Positions 16,370 to 25,277 are shown, numbered from the stretch's first letter. The stretch is DNA of 64,000 nt from JAWLCA01 sp041687395 (GCA_041687395.1 JAWLCA010000003.1:1-64000); one strand, 5' to 3'. Numbers and translations are program-made. The notes: generated by a model not told the origin, from the sequence alone.

Positions 16370-18440
16370 GCGCCTCAGCCTGCGGCTACGCATCTTCCTG
16401 TTCTTCGCAGCCCTTGCGCTGGGCAGTCTTGCGGCGATCGGGCTGGGCCTTTGGCAGGGGGCGCGACATGCCGATCCCGCCAGCGTCCCCGCTTTCGTGC
16501 AAAGCGGCCTGATCGCGGGCTTCGTGATCCTTGGTCTGACCGCCTGGGTGTGGCTGCTGTTCGACACCCATGTCGCCCGCGCGATCGAGGCATTGGCCGC
16601 GGCCATCCGCGCCCGCGCCCATGCCGACGTGGCCGCCGAATTCGACGAACAGCGTGCCCGCTACCTTGGCGATCTGGCGCCTGCTGCCAAGGCGGTCACC
16701 GGCGAACTTGCCGACACGCGTAACGCGCTGGCCGAATCCGTCGCGCGCGAAACCGCGCGCCTCGCCGAAGAGAAGGCCCGGCTCGAGGCGCTTCTGTCCG
16801 ACGTGCCGGTGGGCGTCCTGCTCTGTTCGCCCGATCATCAGTTGGTGTTCTACAACGGCCAGGCGGTCGACCTGCTGGGCGCGGGCCATGCGCCGGGGCT
16901 GGACCGAAACCTGCTCGATTATCTGCGCGAAGGCCCGATCCGCCACGCCCACCAGCGCCTGATCGAGGCCGAGGACAGCGATGCGGCCTCGGATCTGCTT
17001 TGCGCCACGCGCGGCGATGCGCGCGTTCTGGCCGCGCGGATGCGGCTTCTGGCGCGTCAGCCGGGCCAGGCGGCGCCCGGCTATGTGCTGACACTGCGCG
17101 ACGTGACCAGCGACCTTGCGGCGCATGCCAAGCGCGAGCAACTTCTGTCCGAAGTGTTCGACCGCGTCCGCCGCCCCGCCGCGAACCTGCAGACGGTGAT
17201 CGGCGTCTTGGCCGAAGAGGCCGACATGCCCGCCGCCAGCAAGCTGAACGCGGCCCTGATGGAAGAGATCGCCTCGCTGACGGTCGCCATCTCGGAACTG
17301 GGCGCGCGCTACGACGAGGGGCGCACCGACTGGTGGCCGCTCGCCCAGACCCGCAGCGCCGACCTTCTGGACAGCCTGCGCGCCCGGTTCGAGGCCGCGG
17401 GCCTGACGCTGGAGACCGAGGGCGCGGGCCTGATCCTGCAATGCGACGGGTTCGAGATCGTGGCGCTGATCGCCGCGATGGGCGAACGCCTCGCGGCCGA
17501 GGGCGTGGCCCGCGACTTCCGCCTGAACATCTGGGAAGAGGATGGCCCAGGCGCGGTGATCGACCTGGAATGGCAGGGCGATCCGGTGAACGTGGGCGAT
17601 TTCGACCGCTGGCTGACCGACCCGCTGGAGGTGGGGCTGGCCGATGTCACCGGCCGCACCGTCCTGCAGACCCACGGGACCGAGGCCTGGCCCGAGAAGC
17701 TGGCGGACGGGCGCGCCGCGATCCGCATGCCGATTCGTCAGGCGCGCCGCGCGGGCCGTCGCCCGCCGCCCATCGCCCGCGCCGTGGTCTACGACTTCGA
17801 CCTTCTGTCCAAGGCCCGCAACGACCGCGTGGCCGAGAACCGGCTGGAAGACCTCACCTACGTCGTCTTCGACACCGAAACCACGGGTCTCACGCCGTCC
17901 ACCGACGAGATCGTGCAAATCGCCGCCGTGCGTCTGGTCAACGGCCGCCGCGTGGAAGGCGAGGTGTTCGACACGCTGGTCGATCCCGGCCGCCCGATCC
18001 CGCCGGGCTCGACCGAGGTGCACGGCATCACCGACAGCATGGTCGTCGGCGCCCCCGACATCGGCGCGGCCGGCGCGCAGTTCCATCGCTTTGCGCAAGG
18101 GGCGGTGCTGATCGCCCACAACGCCCCCTTTGACATGGAATTCCTGCGCCGGCATGAGGCCGCAATCGGCGCGCGCTTCGACAATCCGATCCTCGACACC
18201 GTGCTGCTGTCCGCCGTCGTCTTCGGCCAGCAAGAAGCGCACAGCCTCGACGCATTGACCGCCCGCCTTGGCATCACCATCCCGGCCGAGGCGCGGCATA
18301 CCGCCATCGGCGACACGGTCGCCACGGCGGACGCCTTCCTGAAACTGCTGCCTATGCTGCGCGCGCGGGGCTTCACCACCTTCGGTGACGTCCTGACCGA
18401 GGTGCGCCGCCACGGGCGTCTGTTGAAGGATCTCAACTGA
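16362..18440 (+). CDS. Membrane sensor with degenerate kinase core fused to a DnaQ-type 3'-5' exonuclease
   Basis: A 692-residue fusion. Two membrane helices (about 10-30 and 52-72) flank a short periplasmic loop; then come a helical linker, a PAS-like domain (about 140-240), a HisKA-like helical pair (about 250-320), a weak HATPase-like region and, from residue 500, a DEDDh exonuclease. The exonuclease residues are all visible: D504 and E506 in FDTETTG, D591 in HNAPFDMEF, H646 and D651 in ARHTAIGDT. In the HisKA-like helix the motif reads FDRVRRPAANL, with Asp where the phospho-acceptor His should be, and I see no clear N or G boxes. It ends the acs block and may act on a nucleic acid or nucleotide substrate. 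Confidence 0.8.
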   Translation: MLERLSLRLRIFLFFAALALGSLAAIGLGLWQGARHADPASVPAFVQSGLIAGFVILGLTAWVWLLFDTHVARAIEALAAAIRARAHADVAAEFDEQRARYLGDLAPAAKAVTGELADTRNALAESVARETARLAEEKARLEALLSDVPVGVLLCSPDHQLVFYNGQAVDLLGAGHAPGLDRNLLDYLREGPIRHAHQRLIEAEDSDAASDLLCATRGDARVLAARMRLLARQPGQAAPGYVLTLRDVTSDLAAHAKREQLLSEVFDRVRRPAANLQTVIGVLAEEADMPAASKLNAALMEEIASLTVAISELGARYDEGRTDWWPLAQTRSADLLDSLRARFEAAGLTLETEGAGLILQCDGFEIVALIAAMGERLAAEGVARDFRLNIWEEDGPGAVIDLEWQGDPVNVGDFDRWLTDPLEVGLADVTGRTVLQTHGTEAWPEKLADGRAAIRMPIRQARRAGRRPPPIARAVVYDFDLLSKARNDRVAENRLEDLTYVVFDTETTGLTPSTDEIVQIAAVRLVNGRRVEGEVFDTLVDPGRPIPPGSTEVHGITDSMVVGAPDIGAAGAQFHRFAQGAVLIAHNAPFDMEFLRRHEAAIGARFDNPILDTVLLSAVVFGQQEAHSLDALTARLGITIPAEARHTAIGDTVATADAFLKLLPMLRARGFTTFGDVLTEVRRHGRLLKDLN

Positions 18441-18452
18441 CGTGACCTGACT

Positions 18453-18473
18453 GGGGGGTTGCGGCCCCCCTTT
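18453..18473 (+). terminator. Stem-loop after the sensor-exonuclease gene
   Basis: GGGGGG at 18453-18458 pairs with CCCCCC at 18465-18470 around TTGCGG, and is followed by TTT. It lies 12 bp after the stop codon and is a reasonable, if short, intrinsic terminator for the acs-to-exonuclease block. Confidence 0.5.
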
Positions 18474-18511
18474 GCCGGCGCATATCTAGGGCGAAAGCTT
18501 CAGGAGAGATC

Positions 18512-20326
18512 ATGCGCACGCCCGTCTATGACGCCGAATCCGCCGCCGCCCAGACCTTCGGCGACCTGCCCGAATGGGATCTGTCGGACCTCTACGCCGC
18601 CCCGGACGCGCCAGAGGTGAAGCGCGATCTGGACTGGCTTACCACCGAATGCGCCGATTTTGCCGCGACATACCAGGGCAAGCTGTCGGCCCTCGACGCT
18701 GCCGCCATGCTCGCCTGCGTGCAGCGGTACGAGAAGATCGATGAAATCGCTGGCCGCCTGATGTCCTACGCCGGCCTCCGCTACTACCAGATCACCACCG
18801 ACAGCGCGCGCGCCAAGTTCATGGCCGACTGCCAGGACAAGGTGACCGACGCCACCACCCCGCTGGTATTCTTCTCCCTCGAATTCAACCGGATCGAGGA
18901 TGCCGCCTACGAGGCACTGCTCGCCGCCAACGCCGACCTTGCCCGCTACCGCCCCGTCTTCGACCGGATGCGCGCGATGCGCCCGCACCAGCTGTCGGAC
19001 GAGCTGGAGCGCTTCCTGCACGACCAGTCCACGGTGGGGGCCGCCGCGTGGAACCGCCTGTTCGACGAGACGCTCGCCGAGCTGCAGTTTCAGGTCGTGG
19101 GCGAAAGCCGCGGACTGGAGGCCACGCTCGACCTGCTGTCCGACCCCGACCGGTCGCGGCGCGAGGATGCGGCGAAATCGCTGGCCGAGGTGTTCGAGAA
19201 GCGCCTGCGCCTCTTTGCCCGCGTCCACAACACGCTGGCCAAGGAAAAGGAGATCGAGGATCGCTGGCGCAAGATGCCCACGCCCCAGCACGCCCGCCAC
19301 CTCGCGAACCATGTGGAGCCAGAGGTGGTGCAGGCGCTGCGCGACGCGGTCGTCGCCGCCTATCCGCGCCTCTCGCACCGCTATTACCGGCTGAAGGCGA
19401 AGTGGATGGGGCTGGACAAGCTGGAGGTCTGGGACCGCAACGCCCCCCTGCCGATCGACACCCCGAAAACCGTGAAATGGGACGAGGCGCGCAGGATCGT
19501 GACCGACGCCTATGCCGGCTTCGACCCCCGCATGGCTGAACTTTCAGAGCCGTTCTTCGCCAAGGGCTGGATCGACGCGGGCGTGAAACCCGGCAAAGCA
19601 CCGGGCGCCTTCGCGCATCCCACCGTCACCACCGTCCACCCCTACGTGATGCTCAACTACATGGGCAAACCGCGCGACGTGATGACGCTGGCGCACGAAC
19701 TGGGCCACGGCGTGCATCAGGTGCTGGCGGCCGGGCAGGGCGAGCTTCTGTCATCGACCCCACTGACACTGGCCGAAACGGCATCGGTCTTCGGCGAAAT
19801 GCTGACCTTCCGCGCGCTGCTGGACCGCGCAAAGACGCCCGCCGAGCGCAAGACCCTGCTTGCCGGAAAGGTCGAGGACATGATCAACACCGTCGTCCGG
19901 CAGATCGCCTTCTACGACTTCGAGTCAAAGCTGCACGCCGCGCGCCGCGAACAGGGCGAACTGACGCCCGACGACATCAACGCGCTGTGGATGAGCATAC
20001 AGGCCGAATCCCTTGGCGATGCGTTCAATTTCATGCCCGGCTACGAACGCTTCTGGGCCTACATCCCGCACTTCGTCCACTCGCCGTTCTACGTCTATGC
20101 CTATGCTTTCGGCGACGGCCTCGTGAACGCGCTCTACGCCGTTTACGCTGAGGGCACGCCGGGCTTTCAGGAAAAATATTTCGAGATGCTGAAGGCCGGC
20201 GGGTCCAAGCATCACAAGGACCTGCTCGCCCCCTTCGGCCTCGACGCCTCCGACCCAGCCTTCTGGGACAAGGGGCTGAACATGATCGCCGGCTTCATCG
20301 ACGAGCTGGAGGCGATGGAGGACTGA
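18512..20326 (+). CDS. pepF: M3-family oligoendopeptidase F
   Basis: A 604-residue cytoplasmic zinc endopeptidase that cleaves short peptides. The HExxH zinc motif is in MTLAHELGHGVHQ (about residue 395), and the third ligand is expected in the downstream ETASVFGEML helix. The N-terminal oligopeptidase-F helical domain (DLPEWDLSDLYAAPDAPEV) is present, so the protein is full length. It appears to be a single-gene unit, bounded by hairpins upstream and downstream. Confidence 0.93.
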   Translation: MRTPVYDAESAAAQTFGDLPEWDLSDLYAAPDAPEVKRDLDWLTTECADFAATYQGKLSALDAAAMLACVQRYEKIDEIAGRLMSYAGLRYYQITTDSARAKFMADCQDKVTDATTPLVFFSLEFNRIEDAAYEALLAANADLARYRPVFDRMRAMRPHQLSDELERFLHDQSTVGAAAWNRLFDETLAELQFQVVGESRGLEATLDLLSDPDRSRREDAAKSLAEVFEKRLRLFARVHNTLAKEKEIEDRWRKMPTPQHARHLANHVEPEVVQALRDAVVAAYPRLSHRYYRLKAKWMGLDKLEVWDRNAPLPIDTPKTVKWDEARRIVTDAYAGFDPRMAELSEPFFAKGWIDAGVKPGKAPGAFAHPTVTTVHPYVMLNYMGKPRDVMTLAHELGHGVHQVLAAGQGELLSSTPLTLAETASVFGEMLTFRALLDRAKTPAERKTLLAGKVEDMINTVVRQIAFYDFESKLHAARREQGELTPDDINALWMSIQAESLGDAFNFMPGYERFWAYIPHFVHSPFYVYAYAFGDGLVNALYAVYAEGTPGFQEKYFEMLKAGGSKHHKDLLAPFGLDASDPAFWDKGLNMIAGFIDELEAMED

Positions 20327-20399
20327 ACTTGGTTGCCGCTGGCCCGCCTGCACGGGGCGGATGTGCCTCTCACCTGCGACGATTTCCCCTGTTTGGCAT

Positions 20400-20430
20400 G
20401 AAAACGACCCGCTGGGGTCGTTTTCTTGTT
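20400..20430 (+). terminator. Intrinsic terminator after pepF
   Basis: A perfect 11-bp stem, GAAAACGACCC at 20400-20410 and GGGTCGTTTTC at 20415-20425, with a GCTG loop followed by TTGTT. The A-rich 5' arm and T-rich 3' arm are typical of an intrinsic terminator that could work in both directions. Confidence 0.8.
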
Positions 20431-20486
20431 AGGATTAGATACGGGCAATCGAATGTGAGCCCGGCAGGCGAAGCCGAAGGGATCCG

Positions 20487-21035
20487 ATGCTGACAGGTCT
20501 GGCAACCACACTCGCCACGGTGACACTTGTAACCGCGGCCACGGCGCAGACCAGCCCCGCGCCCGCCGCGCCACCGTCCGACACCTTCGAGGGCTTCGAT
20601 CCCATGCCGTCCGATGCCTTCCTTCGGCGCGCGCAGGACGCTGCCGAGTGGATCGTGCGGAATTCGGACTACGATGCCGACCTGCCGCTGCCCGCATTCG
20701 TGACGTTGCCGCGCCCCACGCTGAACTACATCTTCTACCACCAGCTCGTCGGCGGCTATCAGGGGCAGACCTGCATCGAGGCGCTGTATTTCCCCCATGT
20801 CATGTTCATAGCCGAGGACATCGAAGCCGATATCTGCGCCACGACCCTTGTCCACGAGCTTGTGCACCACTTCCAGTATCTCACCCACAAGGACTTCCTC
20901 TGCACAGCCGAGGCAGAGCGCGAAGCCTACGAGTTGCAGGCGAAATGGGTCGAGGAAACCGGGGTGGGCGAAATGCCCTCAAACCTGTTCATGATGCGAC
21001 TGCGCTGCGACAATCCGCACGACTATTCGCGTTGA
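20487..21035 (+). CDS. Secreted protein with an HExxH metalloprotease-like motif
   Basis: A 182-residue protein with an N-terminal signal-like segment (MLTGLATTLATVTLVTAATA) and a mature domain with LVHELVHHFQYL, an HExxH zinc signature, at about residues 120-130. The following EAEREAYELQAKW helix could supply a glutamate as third ligand, as in gluzincins. Four cysteines could form disulfides. It resembles uncharacterised alphaproteobacterial proteins (possibly DUF6647). Protease activity is an inference from the motif only. Confidence 0.6.
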   Translation: MLTGLATTLATVTLVTAATAQTSPAPAAPPSDTFEGFDPMPSDAFLRRAQDAAEWIVRNSDYDADLPLPAFVTLPRPTLNYIFYHQLVGGYQGQTCIEALYFPHVMFIAEDIEADICATTLVHELVHHFQYLTHKDFLCTAEAEREAYELQAKWVEETGVGEMPSNLFMMRLRCDNPHDYSR

Positions 21036-21048
21036 CTGTCTGCGCCCG

Positions 21049-21651
21049 TCAGCGCGGCCGCTCCATCTGCCAGGTCAGGTTCGCCTGTACCGTCGGCCAT
21101 TCAGCAGCGGTGATCGAATAGACCGCCGTGTCGCGCAGCGTGCCGTTCGCCATCACGCTGTGCGACCGCAGCACCCCGTCCAGCTTCGCCCCCAGCCGTT
21201 CGATGGCCCGGCGGCTCTGGAAATTCATCGCATGGGTGCGGAACTCCACCGCGATGCAGCCCAGCGCGTCAAAGGCATGGCGCAGCAGCATCAGCTTGCA
21301 CTCGGTGTTCAGCGGCGTGCGCTGCACCGACCGGCGATAGAAGGTCGATCCGATCTCTACCCGCGGGCTGGCCGCGTCGATGTTCATGTAGGTGGTCATC
21401 CCCACCGCGCGCCCCGTGCCTGCCTCCAGCACCGCAAAGGGCAGCATCGAGCCCGCCGCCCGCAGCGCGAGCCGCCTCTCGATCTCCTCGGGCACCCGGT
21501 CAGGGGCGGGAATCGACGTATACCACAGCCGGTGCAATTCCCCCTCGGCCACCGCCTCGGCCAGATCGGCGGCGTGGTCCTGCGACAGCGGCACCAGCAC
21601 CGCATGGGTGCCGGTCAGCATGACGGCCTCGGGCCACGGGGATGCGGCCAC
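21049..21651 (-). CDS. GNAT-family N-acetyltransferase (RimJ/RimL-like)
   Basis: A 200-residue acyl-CoA-dependent N-acetyltransferase. The pattern LTGTHAVLVPLSQDHAADLAEA at the N-terminus, EIGSTFYRRSVQRTPLNTECKLMLLRHAFD in the middle and NFQSRRAIERLGAKLDGVLR near the C-terminus match the RimJ/RimL-like group that modifies proteins or small amines. The start is taken as GTG 21651, which shares one base with the stop of the upstream DUF4389 gene; an ATG at 21621 is possible but would cut into the first conserved strand. Confidence 0.8.
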   Translation of the reverse strand: MAASPWPEAVMLTGTHAVLVPLSQDHAADLAEAVAEGELHRLWYTSIPAPDRVPEEIERRLALRAAGSMLPFAVLEAGTGRAVGMTTYMNIDAASPRVEIGSTFYRRSVQRTPLNTECKLMLLRHAFDALGCIAVEFRTHAMNFQSRRAIERLGAKLDGVLRSHSVMANGTLRDTAVYSITAAEWPTVQANLTWQMERPR

Positions 21652-21920
21652 TATTTCAGATCGTCCCAGGGAAACGGCTTGTCCTCGGACGCGCCGGACT
21701 GGAAGCGCGCGACCGCCTGCATCCAGCGGCCCAGCCCCTCGCCGAAATCGGCCACGGCGCGGTTCCGTTCCTTGGCGAATAGCATCCACAGGAACTGCAC
21801 CACGGCACAGGCGACGAGCAGCCCCTGTGCGATGTTGAACAGAATCGCAAAGATCAGCATGAACAGGCCGCGTAGCCAGATCTGGTTGCGCCCCTCGGTC
21901 TCAGTGCTGTCACTGGGCAT
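21651..21920 (-). CDS. DUF4389-type small membrane protein
   Basis: An 89-residue protein with one long hydrophobic stretch (GLFMLIFAILFNIAQGLLVACAVVQFLWMLF) that could span the membrane once or twice, followed by a basic and then acidic tail. RNQIWLRGLFMLIFAILF fits DUF4389 proteins of unknown function. Its stop overlaps the GTG start of the acetyltransferase, so the two genes form a unit. Confidence 0.7.
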   Translation of the reverse strand: MPSDSTETEGRNQIWLRGLFMLIFAILFNIAQGLLVACAVVQFLWMLFAKERNRAVADFGEGLGRWMQAVARFQSGASEDKPFPWDDLK

Positions 21921-22045
21921 TGTTGGCCTCCGTTTCGGTTCCCGATTGCAGTCTAGCACCTTCAGCTACGGCGGTGCAGGGGGCATCCGCATTGTGGGCA
22001 TCTATGCGGGAGTCGTGTTGCGCAATCCGGCGACCAGCGCACGGT

Positions 22046-22101
22046 GGTGCCACCGCTTTGGTGGCAGGGTGGTGGCGCCTTGGTGGCAGGGTGGTGGCAC
22101 C
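22046..22101 (-). repeat. 56-bp dispersed repeat, copy B (11-bp iterated unit)
   Basis: Read on the minus strand it is GGT, four GCCACCA units with spacers CCCT, AGGC, CCCT and AAGC, and the closing GGTGGCACC. It begins 98 bp after the stop of the minus-strand Gfo/Idh gene, in the same relative orientation as copies A and C to their upstream genes. The rest of the 21921-22199 spacer shows no gene. Confidence 0.85.
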
Positions 22102-22199
22102 CTGTCTCCGGCGCGGTGTTGCGCCATTCCCGGTCCTGGCCGGCGCAACGTATGCTCGTGAGATGCACGTGAATCATACGTGGATACACACTGCCGAAG

Positions 22200-23165
22200 T
22201 CAGGCTTTGGCGGCCTCGAAAATCCGGTCGATCATCACCTGATTGCCGCGCGAAAACTCCAGCGGGCAGGCGAAATCCTCGCCCCGGATCGCCCGGCCAA
22301 AGGCCTCGACCATCAGGCGGTAGTGATTGGATTCGTGAAAGCTTTCAATGACTTCCGTGCCGTCCTTGCGACGCCAATGAATCTGCGCGGCGCCGTAACG
22401 CCCGGCATTGAACGGGGCGGGCAGACGCAGCCAGCCCTCGGTGCCATGAAACGTCATCTCCTGCCGCGGCGCCTGCCGCATCCCGCATGAGAATGACAGC
22501 GTAAACCCCTGAAATTCAGCCCAGACCCGCGCCATCACATCGACGCCGCCGTCCCAGTCCACCCGCGCCGCAATCGCCCCCGGCTGCATCCCCGTGACGA
22601 ACCGCGTCACCACCGACGGATAGACCCCGATGTCGAACAATCCACCACCTCCCGTCTCGGCCCGGTTGCGGATGTTCGCGGGGTCCGGGTTGTTGTAATG
22701 AAACACCCCGTCGACCCCCACCAGTTCCCCGATCGCCCCCTCGGCCAGCAGCGCCCGCACCCGCTGCCACTGTGGGTGGTGAACCACCATAAACGCCTCG
22801 GCCGCCATCAGACCGGTCTCGTCCCGCGCCACAATCAACCGGTCGATATCCTGGTATTTCAGGGCAATAGGCTTTTCACACAGCACGTGTTTTCCGGCTC
22901 GCAGCGCGCGCTCGGTCCACTCCACATGCAGATGGTTCGGTAGCGGAATGTAGACGGCATCGACCGTGGGATCGGCCAGTAGCGCCTCATAGCTGTCCAG
23001 CACCCGCAGGCCAGCGGACTGCGCCACAAAGGCCTCAGCGCGATCTGGCGTTCGGCTGGCCAGTGCGGTCAGCTGCGCGCCGTCGGCAAGGTGAATGGCG
23101 GGGGCGACATCTGTCCGGGCGATCTTGGCCGCACCCAGAATGCCCCATCGGATCGCATCGCTCAT
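22200..23165 (-). CDS. Gfo/Idh/MocA-family NAD(P)-dependent oxidoreductase
   Basis: A 321-residue dehydrogenase with an N-terminal Rossmann fold (WGILGAAKIARTDVAPAI) and the family's catalytic EKP motif in HVLCEKPIAL (about residue 95). The DIGVYP segment holds the usual substrate-binding residues. The family oxidises sugars, inositols and related polyols; no neighbour narrows the substrate. It starts 65 bp after rpoH on the same strand, with a hairpin in between that takes in its ribosome binding site. Confidence 0.88.
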   Translation of the reverse strand: MSDAIRWGILGAAKIARTDVAPAIHLADGAQLTALASRTPDRAEAFVAQSAGLRVLDSYEALLADPTVDAVYIPLPNHLHVEWTERALRAGKHVLCEKPIALKYQDIDRLIVARDETGLMAAEAFMVVHHPQWQRVRALLAEGAIGELVGVDGVFHYNNPDPANIRNRAETGGGGLFDIGVYPSVVTRFVTGMQPGAIAARVDWDGGVDVMARVWAEFQGFTLSFSCGMRQAPRQEMTFHGTEGWLRLPAPFNAGRYGAAQIHWRRKDGTEVIESFHESNHYRLMVEAFGRAIRGEDFACPLEFSRGNQVMIDRIFEAAKA

Positions 23166-23166
23166 G

Positions 23167-23196
23167 GTCTGCCCCCTCCGTTGATCGGGGGCAGAC
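23167..23196 (-). promoter_or_regulatory. Hairpin masking the ribosome binding site of the oxidoreductase gene
   Basis: A perfect 10-bp stem (23167-23176 with 23187-23196, loop of 10) ends one base before the ATG. On the minus strand the sequence GGAGGGGG that should bind the ribosome is partly in the 3' arm. The same stem could serve as an rpoH terminator, although no U-tract follows. Confidence 0.55.
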
Positions 23197-23230
23197 TAGG
23201 TCAGCGTTGGCACGTGCGGAAGCCCTGGCG

Positions 23231-24127
23231 TCATGCCGGGACGGTGATGCCCTTGTCGCGCGCCAGAATCCGCATCCGGTCCTGCAACTTCTCGAACGCC
23301 CGCACCTCGATCTGCCGGATCCGCTCGCGGCTCACGTCGTATTGCGACGACAGTTCCTCCAGCGTGACGGGCGTATCCTGAAGCCGACGCTGGATCAGGA
23401 TGTCCTTTTCACGGTCGTTCAGCACGTCCATGGCCTGCATCAGCAGGGAGCGGCGGGTTTCCAACTCGTCGCGCTCGGCATACTGCTCGGCCTGATCGGC
23501 GTCTTCATCCTCCAGCCAATCCTGCCATTGGGTGGAACTGTCGCCGTCCATGCCCACGGTCGCGTTCAGCGACGCATCCCCGCCGGACAACCGCCGGTTC
23601 ATCGAGATCACCTCGTCCTCGGTCACGGACAGGTCATGGGCGATGCGAGTCACGTTCTCGGGGCGCAGGTCGCCATCTTCCAGTGCGCCGATCTTGGATT
23701 TGGCCTTGCGCAGGTTGAAGAACAGTTTTTTCTGGGCGCTGGTGGTACCCAGCTTCACCAGGCTCCACGACCGCAGGATGTATTCCTGAATGCTCGCGCG
23801 GATCCACCACATCGCATAGGTGGACAGGCGAAAGCCCTTTTCCGGATCGAACCGCTTGACCGCCTGCATCAGGCCGACGTTGGCCTCGGATATCACCTCG
23901 GCCTGGGGCAGGCCGTAGCCGCGATAGCCCATGGCGATCTTGGCGGCCAACCGCAGGTGGCTGGTGACCAGCTTGTGCGCCGCCTCCTTGTCCTGATGGT
24001 CGGCCCATCGCTTCGCCAGCATATATTCCTCTTCGGGTTCCAGCATCGGGAACTTGCGGATTTCCTGAAGGTAGCGGTTCAGCCCCTGTTCCGGACTGGG
24101 GGCTGGAAGATTGGTGAAACTGCTCAT
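23231..24127 (-). CDS. rpoH: RNA polymerase heat-shock sigma factor RpoH
   Basis: A 298-residue sigma-70-family factor of the sigma-32 type. Region 2 is clear (AHKLVTSHLRLAAKIAMGYRGYG, then FRLSTYAMWWIRASIQEYI), and the QKKLFFNLRKAK stretch following it is the RpoH box. Region 4 (LEELSSQYDVSRERIRQIE) reads the -35 element. Many Rhodobacteraceae carry two RpoH paralogues with heat and oxidative-stress roles; I cannot tell which this is. A candidate RpoH-type promoter and small RNA lie at 56.3 kb. The start at 24127 has a GGGGGA upstream. Confidence 0.95.
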   Translation of the reverse strand: MSSFTNLPAPSPEQGLNRYLQEIRKFPMLEPEEEYMLAKRWADHQDKEAAHKLVTSHLRLAAKIAMGYRGYGLPQAEVISEANVGLMQAVKRFDPEKGFRLSTYAMWWIRASIQEYILRSWSLVKLGTTSAQKKLFFNLRKAKSKIGALEDGDLRPENVTRIAHDLSVTEDEVISMNRRLSGGDASLNATVGMDGDSSTQWQDWLEDEDADQAEQYAERDELETRRSLLMQAMDVLNDREKDILIQRRLQDTPVTLEELSSQYDVSRERIRQIEVRAFEKLQDRMRILARDKGITVPA

Positions 24128-24236
24128 TCGGTCCCCCTGCGTTCGGCGGCTCTTGCGCCGCCAGGCACCATGCCTTGTGATCTTGAACGGATAATGAAGC
24201 CGTATCCGTCGCCCGGCCATCTGGTTGCAACGTCTC

Positions 24237-25277
24237 TCACCCGGAAGTGTTCCCGTCTCGAAGTTTCGTGAGCAGTCGGGACAGATCGTCGGGCAGGGGG
24301 GACGAGAACTCCAGCCGCGCGCCGGTCACGGGGTGGTCGAAGCCCAAAGTGGCGGCGTGCAGCGCCTGTCGGGGAAAGGCGTCGACATCGGCCGCGGCGG
24401 GCAGACGCGCCGGGGCGCGGCGGCCGCCGCCATAAGTGGCGTCGCCCACCAGCGGGTGGCCGACATGCGCCATATGGACGCGGATCTGGTGAGTGCGCCC
24501 GGTTTCCAGCCAGCAGTCTGTCAGCGACAGGGCGGGCGGGGCGCCATAGGTTTCGACCACCCGGGCGCGGGTCACTGCGTGGCGACCGCCCGCGCGGATG
24601 ACCGCCTGGCGCTGACGGTCGGTGCGATGGCGGCCGATCTGGGTGGTAATGCGCAGCACGCCGCCCGCTTCGAACGCCACGCCGGGCAGGCCGCGCAGGC
24701 GCGGGTCGGCGGCATCCGGGTGGCCGTGGATCAGGGCAAGGTAGTGGCGGGTGACGCTGTGCGCCTCGAACTGGGCGGCTAGGCCGTGGTGCGCGCGGTC
24801 GGATTTCGCCACGACGAGAAGGCCCGAGGTGTCCTTGTCGATGCGGTGGACGATGCCCGGCCGGCGCTCGCCACCCACACCCGACAGGCTGTCGCCGCAG
24901 TGGTGCAGCAGCGCGTTGACCAGCGTGCCGTCGGTGTTACCGGCGCCGGGGTGGACGACCAGGCCCGCGGGCTTGTCGATCACGATCAGGTCGTCATCCT
25001 CGAACACCACCGACAGAGGGATGGCCTGGGCCAGGGTCTCCACTACCTCGGGCGGGCCGAGGTGCAGGGTCAGCTCCTCGCCCTGGGTCACACTGGCGCG
25101 GGGGTTGGTCAGGGGCGCGGTGCCGCGAAAGACTGCGCCCTGGGCGATCAGGCGGGCAAGGCGCGAGCGCGAGAGGGCGGCTTCCTCTGGCACGTCGCGG
25201 GCAAGGGCCTTATCAAGGCGGGACGGCGGATCGGCGGCGATCGTCACCGTCACGATGCGCGAAGGACGCTGCTCCAT
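24237..25277 (-). CDS. RluA/RluD-family 23S rRNA pseudouridine synthase
   Basis: A 346-residue enzyme with an N-terminal S4-like RNA-binding part (LDKALARDVPEEAALSRSRLARLI) and the pseudouridine synthase domain. The catalytic Asp is in GIVHRIDKDTSGLLVVAK, and the later TGRTHQIRVHMAHVGHPLVGD is the second conserved block. Length and layout fit RluD, but RluC or another RluA member is possible. Its ATG at 25277 overlaps the ATG of the divergent DUF6476 gene by two bases. It lies 109 bp upstream of rpoH on the same strand. Confidence 0.9.
   Translation of the reverse strand: MEQRPSRIVTVTIAADPPSRLDKALARDVPEEAALSRSRLARLIAQGAVFRGTAPLTNPRASVTQGEELTLHLGPPEVVETLAQAIPLSVVFEDDDLIVIDKPAGLVVHPGAGNTDGTLVNALLHHCGDSLSGVGGERRPGIVHRIDKDTSGLLVVAKSDRAHHGLAAQFEAHSVTRHYLALIHGHPDAADPRLRGLPGVAFEAGGVLRITTQIGRHRTDRQRQAVIRAGGRHAVTRARVVETYGAPPALSLTDCWLETGRTHQIRVHMAHVGHPLVGDATYGGGRRAPARLPAAADVDAFPRQALHAATLGFDHPVTGARLEFSSPLPDDLSRLLTKLRDGNTSG

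Noticed and set aside
16386..18413. A 675-residue frame antisense to the sensor-exonuclease gene
   Set aside because: The plus strand carries clear PAS-like and exonuclease motifs. The antisense product shows only composition-driven Arg/Gln/Gly-rich sequence.
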